This document shows, piece by piece, positions 5,748-7,209 of a DNA stretch of 7,209 nt (position 1 is the stretch's first letter; every line of letters starts with the position of its first letter). The stretch spans positions 1 through 7,209 of the forward strand of contig DKWE01000089.1 in assembly GCA_002491565.1 (NCBI GenBank), read 5' to 3'. This DNA is from Lachnospiraceae bacterium UBA7160 (GTDB lineage Bacteria > Bacillota > Clostridia > Lachnospirales > Lachnospiraceae). The translations under genes and the position numbers were made by a program. The notes under the pieces are model-generated. The model was not told the origin of the DNA, searched no databases, and was given only the letters and a program-made list of their open reading frames with translations.

Positions 5748-6842
5748 CTACGCTCCGAACAGATCCTTCAGAATCTGCTCCGCGCTCATATTCCGGTAGC
5801 CGTCCGGATCGGTCATAATCTTTTTCCCGCTCAGATCCCAGCGCATGCGCGCATAATGGCTCAGATAAGAGCTGCCCTTCGCACAGCTCGGATACTTTTT
5901 ATACCATTCCGGGTAATATTGGCTCATGTATTTTTTTGCGAGCCGGACTGCCTTGCTGTCCGCCCTGCCATTTTTCGCCGGAGTCCCTGCCAGCTGCACC
6001 CCCGGCGGACTCGCATGCAAAAGCACCACACTGCCATCCGAACACGGACCGACCACGATCCAGACATGGCCGCAGTCCGAGCACTCGGAGCTCATGATAT
6101 CCCCTGCACGGTAGTCCTTCACCTTTGATCTCGCCGTATACGTACCCCACTCGCGCAGCGCAAAATTCTGCGCCATCTTCTGCGCGTGCATTACGTATCC
6201 GGGCTTCCCATCCTCTGTGTTCAGAATATTGTAAATGCACCACCCGACATAGCCAGAGCAGTCCAGGCCATTCGAAATCTGATACCTGGTCGTACGATAA
6301 TCGTAGCCCGCAGTCTGTTTCTCGAAAAATTGCTTCCATTTCGGGCTGACACCGATCGTCCGCGCCTCTTTCCCAGCCCCTGTATCCTCCTTATTCCAGC
6401 CGCCGCCCCAGACATACATCGTCGATCCGACTGGCTGAAGCGCCGTCTGCAGCAGTTTTTTCAGAGTTGACCGCGTTGTCGTGAACGGAACCTTCACGCG
6501 AATCACCTTGCTGAATGCGGTATACTTCGTCTTCCCATTCTTTTTGCAAGCACCGCGCACCTGGTAATAGTAATTTTTGCCCTCATAAAGCCCCTTGCGC
6601 TTGCACTTTGCACCGCTCACCGTTTTCAGCAGCTTTCTGCTGCCGCCCGACGCATCCGTCCGGTACACCTGATAGTCTGTCAGATCGCTTCTCTTATTCC
6701 AGCTGAGCGTCACCGATGTCCCCTTTAACTTCGCCTTCACAACCGGCGCTTTCTTCGAAAATCCCGCCGCATGCGCCTGCATCCCGAGCAATACGACAAG
6801 CACTATTGAAGCCAGAACAAGCAGCCACTTTCTCTTCCTCAT
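5748..6842 (-). CDS. Secreted FN3 plus NlpC/P60-type cell-wall hydrolase
   Basis: This is a secreted protein of about 364 residues; numbering below follows the 366-residue form from 6848. Residues 3-27 form a classical signal peptide: MRKRK, a hydrophobic core LLVLASIVLVVLL, and an AHA-A cleavage site at 25-28. Residues about 34-120 resemble a fibronectin type III domain (VTLSWNKRSDLTDYQVYRT, YYYQVRG). Residues about 125-300 form an NlpC/P60-like papain-fold domain with C197 (NGLDCSGYVGW), H261 (CGHVWIVVG) and possibly H278 (LLHASPPGVQL) as catalytic residues. Such enzymes usually cut stem-peptide bonds in peptidoglycan outside the membrane. Two ATGs lie 6 nt apart; I prefer 6842 because AAGG is 9 nt upstream of it but only 3 nt from 6848. 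A good promoter lies about 90 nt upstream. The tail (300-366) is unassigned. Substrate is not predictable from sequence. Confidence 0.82.
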   Translation of the reverse strand: MRKRKWLLVLASIVLVVLLGMQAHAAGFSKKAPVVKAKLKGTSVTLSWNKRSDLTDYQVYRTDASGGSRKLLKTVSGAKCKRKGLYEGKNYYYQVRGACKKNGKTKYTAFSKVIRVKVPFTTTRSTLKKLLQTALQPVGSTMYVWGGGWNKEDTGAGKEARTIGVSPKWKQFFEKQTAGYDYRTTRYQISNGLDCSGYVGWCIYNILNTEDGKPGYVMHAQKMAQNFALREWGTYTARSKVKDYRAGDIMSSECSDCGHVWIVVGPCSDGSVVLLHASPPGVQLAGTPAKNGRADSKAVRLAKKYMSQYYPEWYKKYPSCAKGSSYLSHYARMRWDLSGKKIMTDPDGYRNMSAEQILKDLFGA

Positions 6843-6934
6843 TTCCATCCACCTTCTCTCTCACTCCTGTAATCCCTCACCACTGTTACGTCCAGCCTGC
6901 TCCCCGTCTATACAGCTTGGCCACACTATAAACT

Positions 6935-6963
6935 ATCATACCGCGCTTCCCTGCCATTTGCAA
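6935..6963 (-). promoter_or_regulatory. Sigma-A type promoter for the FN3-NlpC/P60 gene
   Basis: On the minus strand TTGCAA (6963-6958) and TATGAT (6940-6935) are separated by exactly 17 nt; the -10 has five of six consensus bases. The predicted start leaves a leader of roughly 80-90 nt to the coding region, in which I see no riboswitch-like structure. Confidence 0.6.
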
Positions 6964-6999
6964 CGTATTTCGAATGACAGAAAAATCACCTGCAAATTG

Positions 7000-7209
7000 T
7001 GAGTCGTTACAGTTCAAGCGACTTGGTCGAGAAGGATGTATGGGTAGCTGCCAGCCGCTGCCTGGAAAAGCACACCCTTAGGTTTGCAAACCCGTAAAGT
7101 AAGTCTTCACAAGTACTTAGCGCCCGGAAATCCAGAGCAGATGTAAAACGGGCTGCTAAAAAGACACTTCTCTCTGCTTGAAAACAGCGGAATATTACAG
7201 AAAACCGTT
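7000..7209 (+). ncRNA. Candidate structured non-coding RNA, possibly raiA-motif type, may be cut by the window edge
   Basis: No gene with a start signal covers this stretch, yet several compatible stems are visible. GAGTCG (7001-7006) pairs with CGACTT (7019-7024). GGGT (7042-7045) can close with ACCC (7074-7077) around CCAG/CTGG (7051-7054 with 7062-7065). GGTTTGCAAACC (7081-7092) is a perfect 12-nt palindrome. TTAGCGCCCG (7117-7126) pairs with CGGGC-t-GCTAA (7149-7159), ten base pairs with one bulge. The purine-rich unpaired stretches between stems look like a conserved RNA. The overall pattern reminds me of the raiA-motif RNA of Clostridia, but this is from memory and unverified. Strand is inferred from that resemblance, because the stems alone fit either strand. 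No clear promoter is seen, and ends are approximate. Confidence 0.45.

Noticed and set aside
5899..6339. Minus-strand open frame inside the FN3-NlpC/P60 gene
   Set aside because: It is an alternative frame of the same DNA; the catalytic Cys and His blocks are all in the chosen frame.

Overview
The window looks like a chromosomal segment from a Gram-positive Clostridia genome, most likely Lachnospiraceae-like. The grounds are strong GGAGG-type ribosome binding sites, a ZTP riboswitch in front of a PurO-type IMP cyclohydrolase, an Rpn-family (PD-(D/E)XK) protein of the kind common in that group, and a secreted fibronectin-III plus NlpC/P60 protein. Species cannot be assigned from the sequence alone. 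I see no rRNA, tRNA, CRISPR array or insertion sequence.

Layout, left to right. (1) 1-964, minus strand: a purine-synthesis unit. A promoter candidate leads into a ZTP (pfl) aptamer, whose 3' half competes with an intrinsic terminator, followed by purO (67-780) and a small hairpin after the stop. (2) 965-2205, plus strand: an AT-rich promoter region with two small palindromes, a single Rpn-family gene (1211-2098), and a perfect 15-bp terminator stem. (3) 2219-2414: five tandem 39-bp repeats between two convergent genes. (4) 2428-5555, minus strand: a compact cluster read right to left. It holds a BglII-family restriction endonuclease (TTG start chosen from its ribosome binding site), an overlapping MT-A70-type adenine methyltransferase, and, 79 bp further on, a large 'ABC-class' ATPase of unknown role. 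(5) 5748-6842, minus strand: a secreted FN3-NlpC/P60 cell-wall hydrolase with a good sigma-A type promoter. (6) About 7000-7209: no protein gene, but a run of mutually compatible stems suggesting a structured RNA that may continue past the window edge.

How the parts work together. The riboswitch couples purO expression to ZMP/ZTP, which accumulates when the 10-formyl-THF-dependent step just before the PurO reaction stalls. The endonuclease and methyltransferase form a type II restriction-modification pair, coupled by a 53-nt overlap. This pair looks more AT-rich than the neighbouring ATPase and cell-wall genes, which fits acquisition as a small cassette. The ATPase may be read through from the methyltransferase, but nothing in its sequence ties it to restriction.

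The points I consider most worth checking are the structured RNA at the right edge, the endonuclease active site (E-x-N in place of the usual E-x-Q/K) paired with an adenine methyltransferase, the cysteine-bearing tail of that methyltransferase, the unexplained open frame upstream of the endonuclease start, and the 39-bp repeat block.
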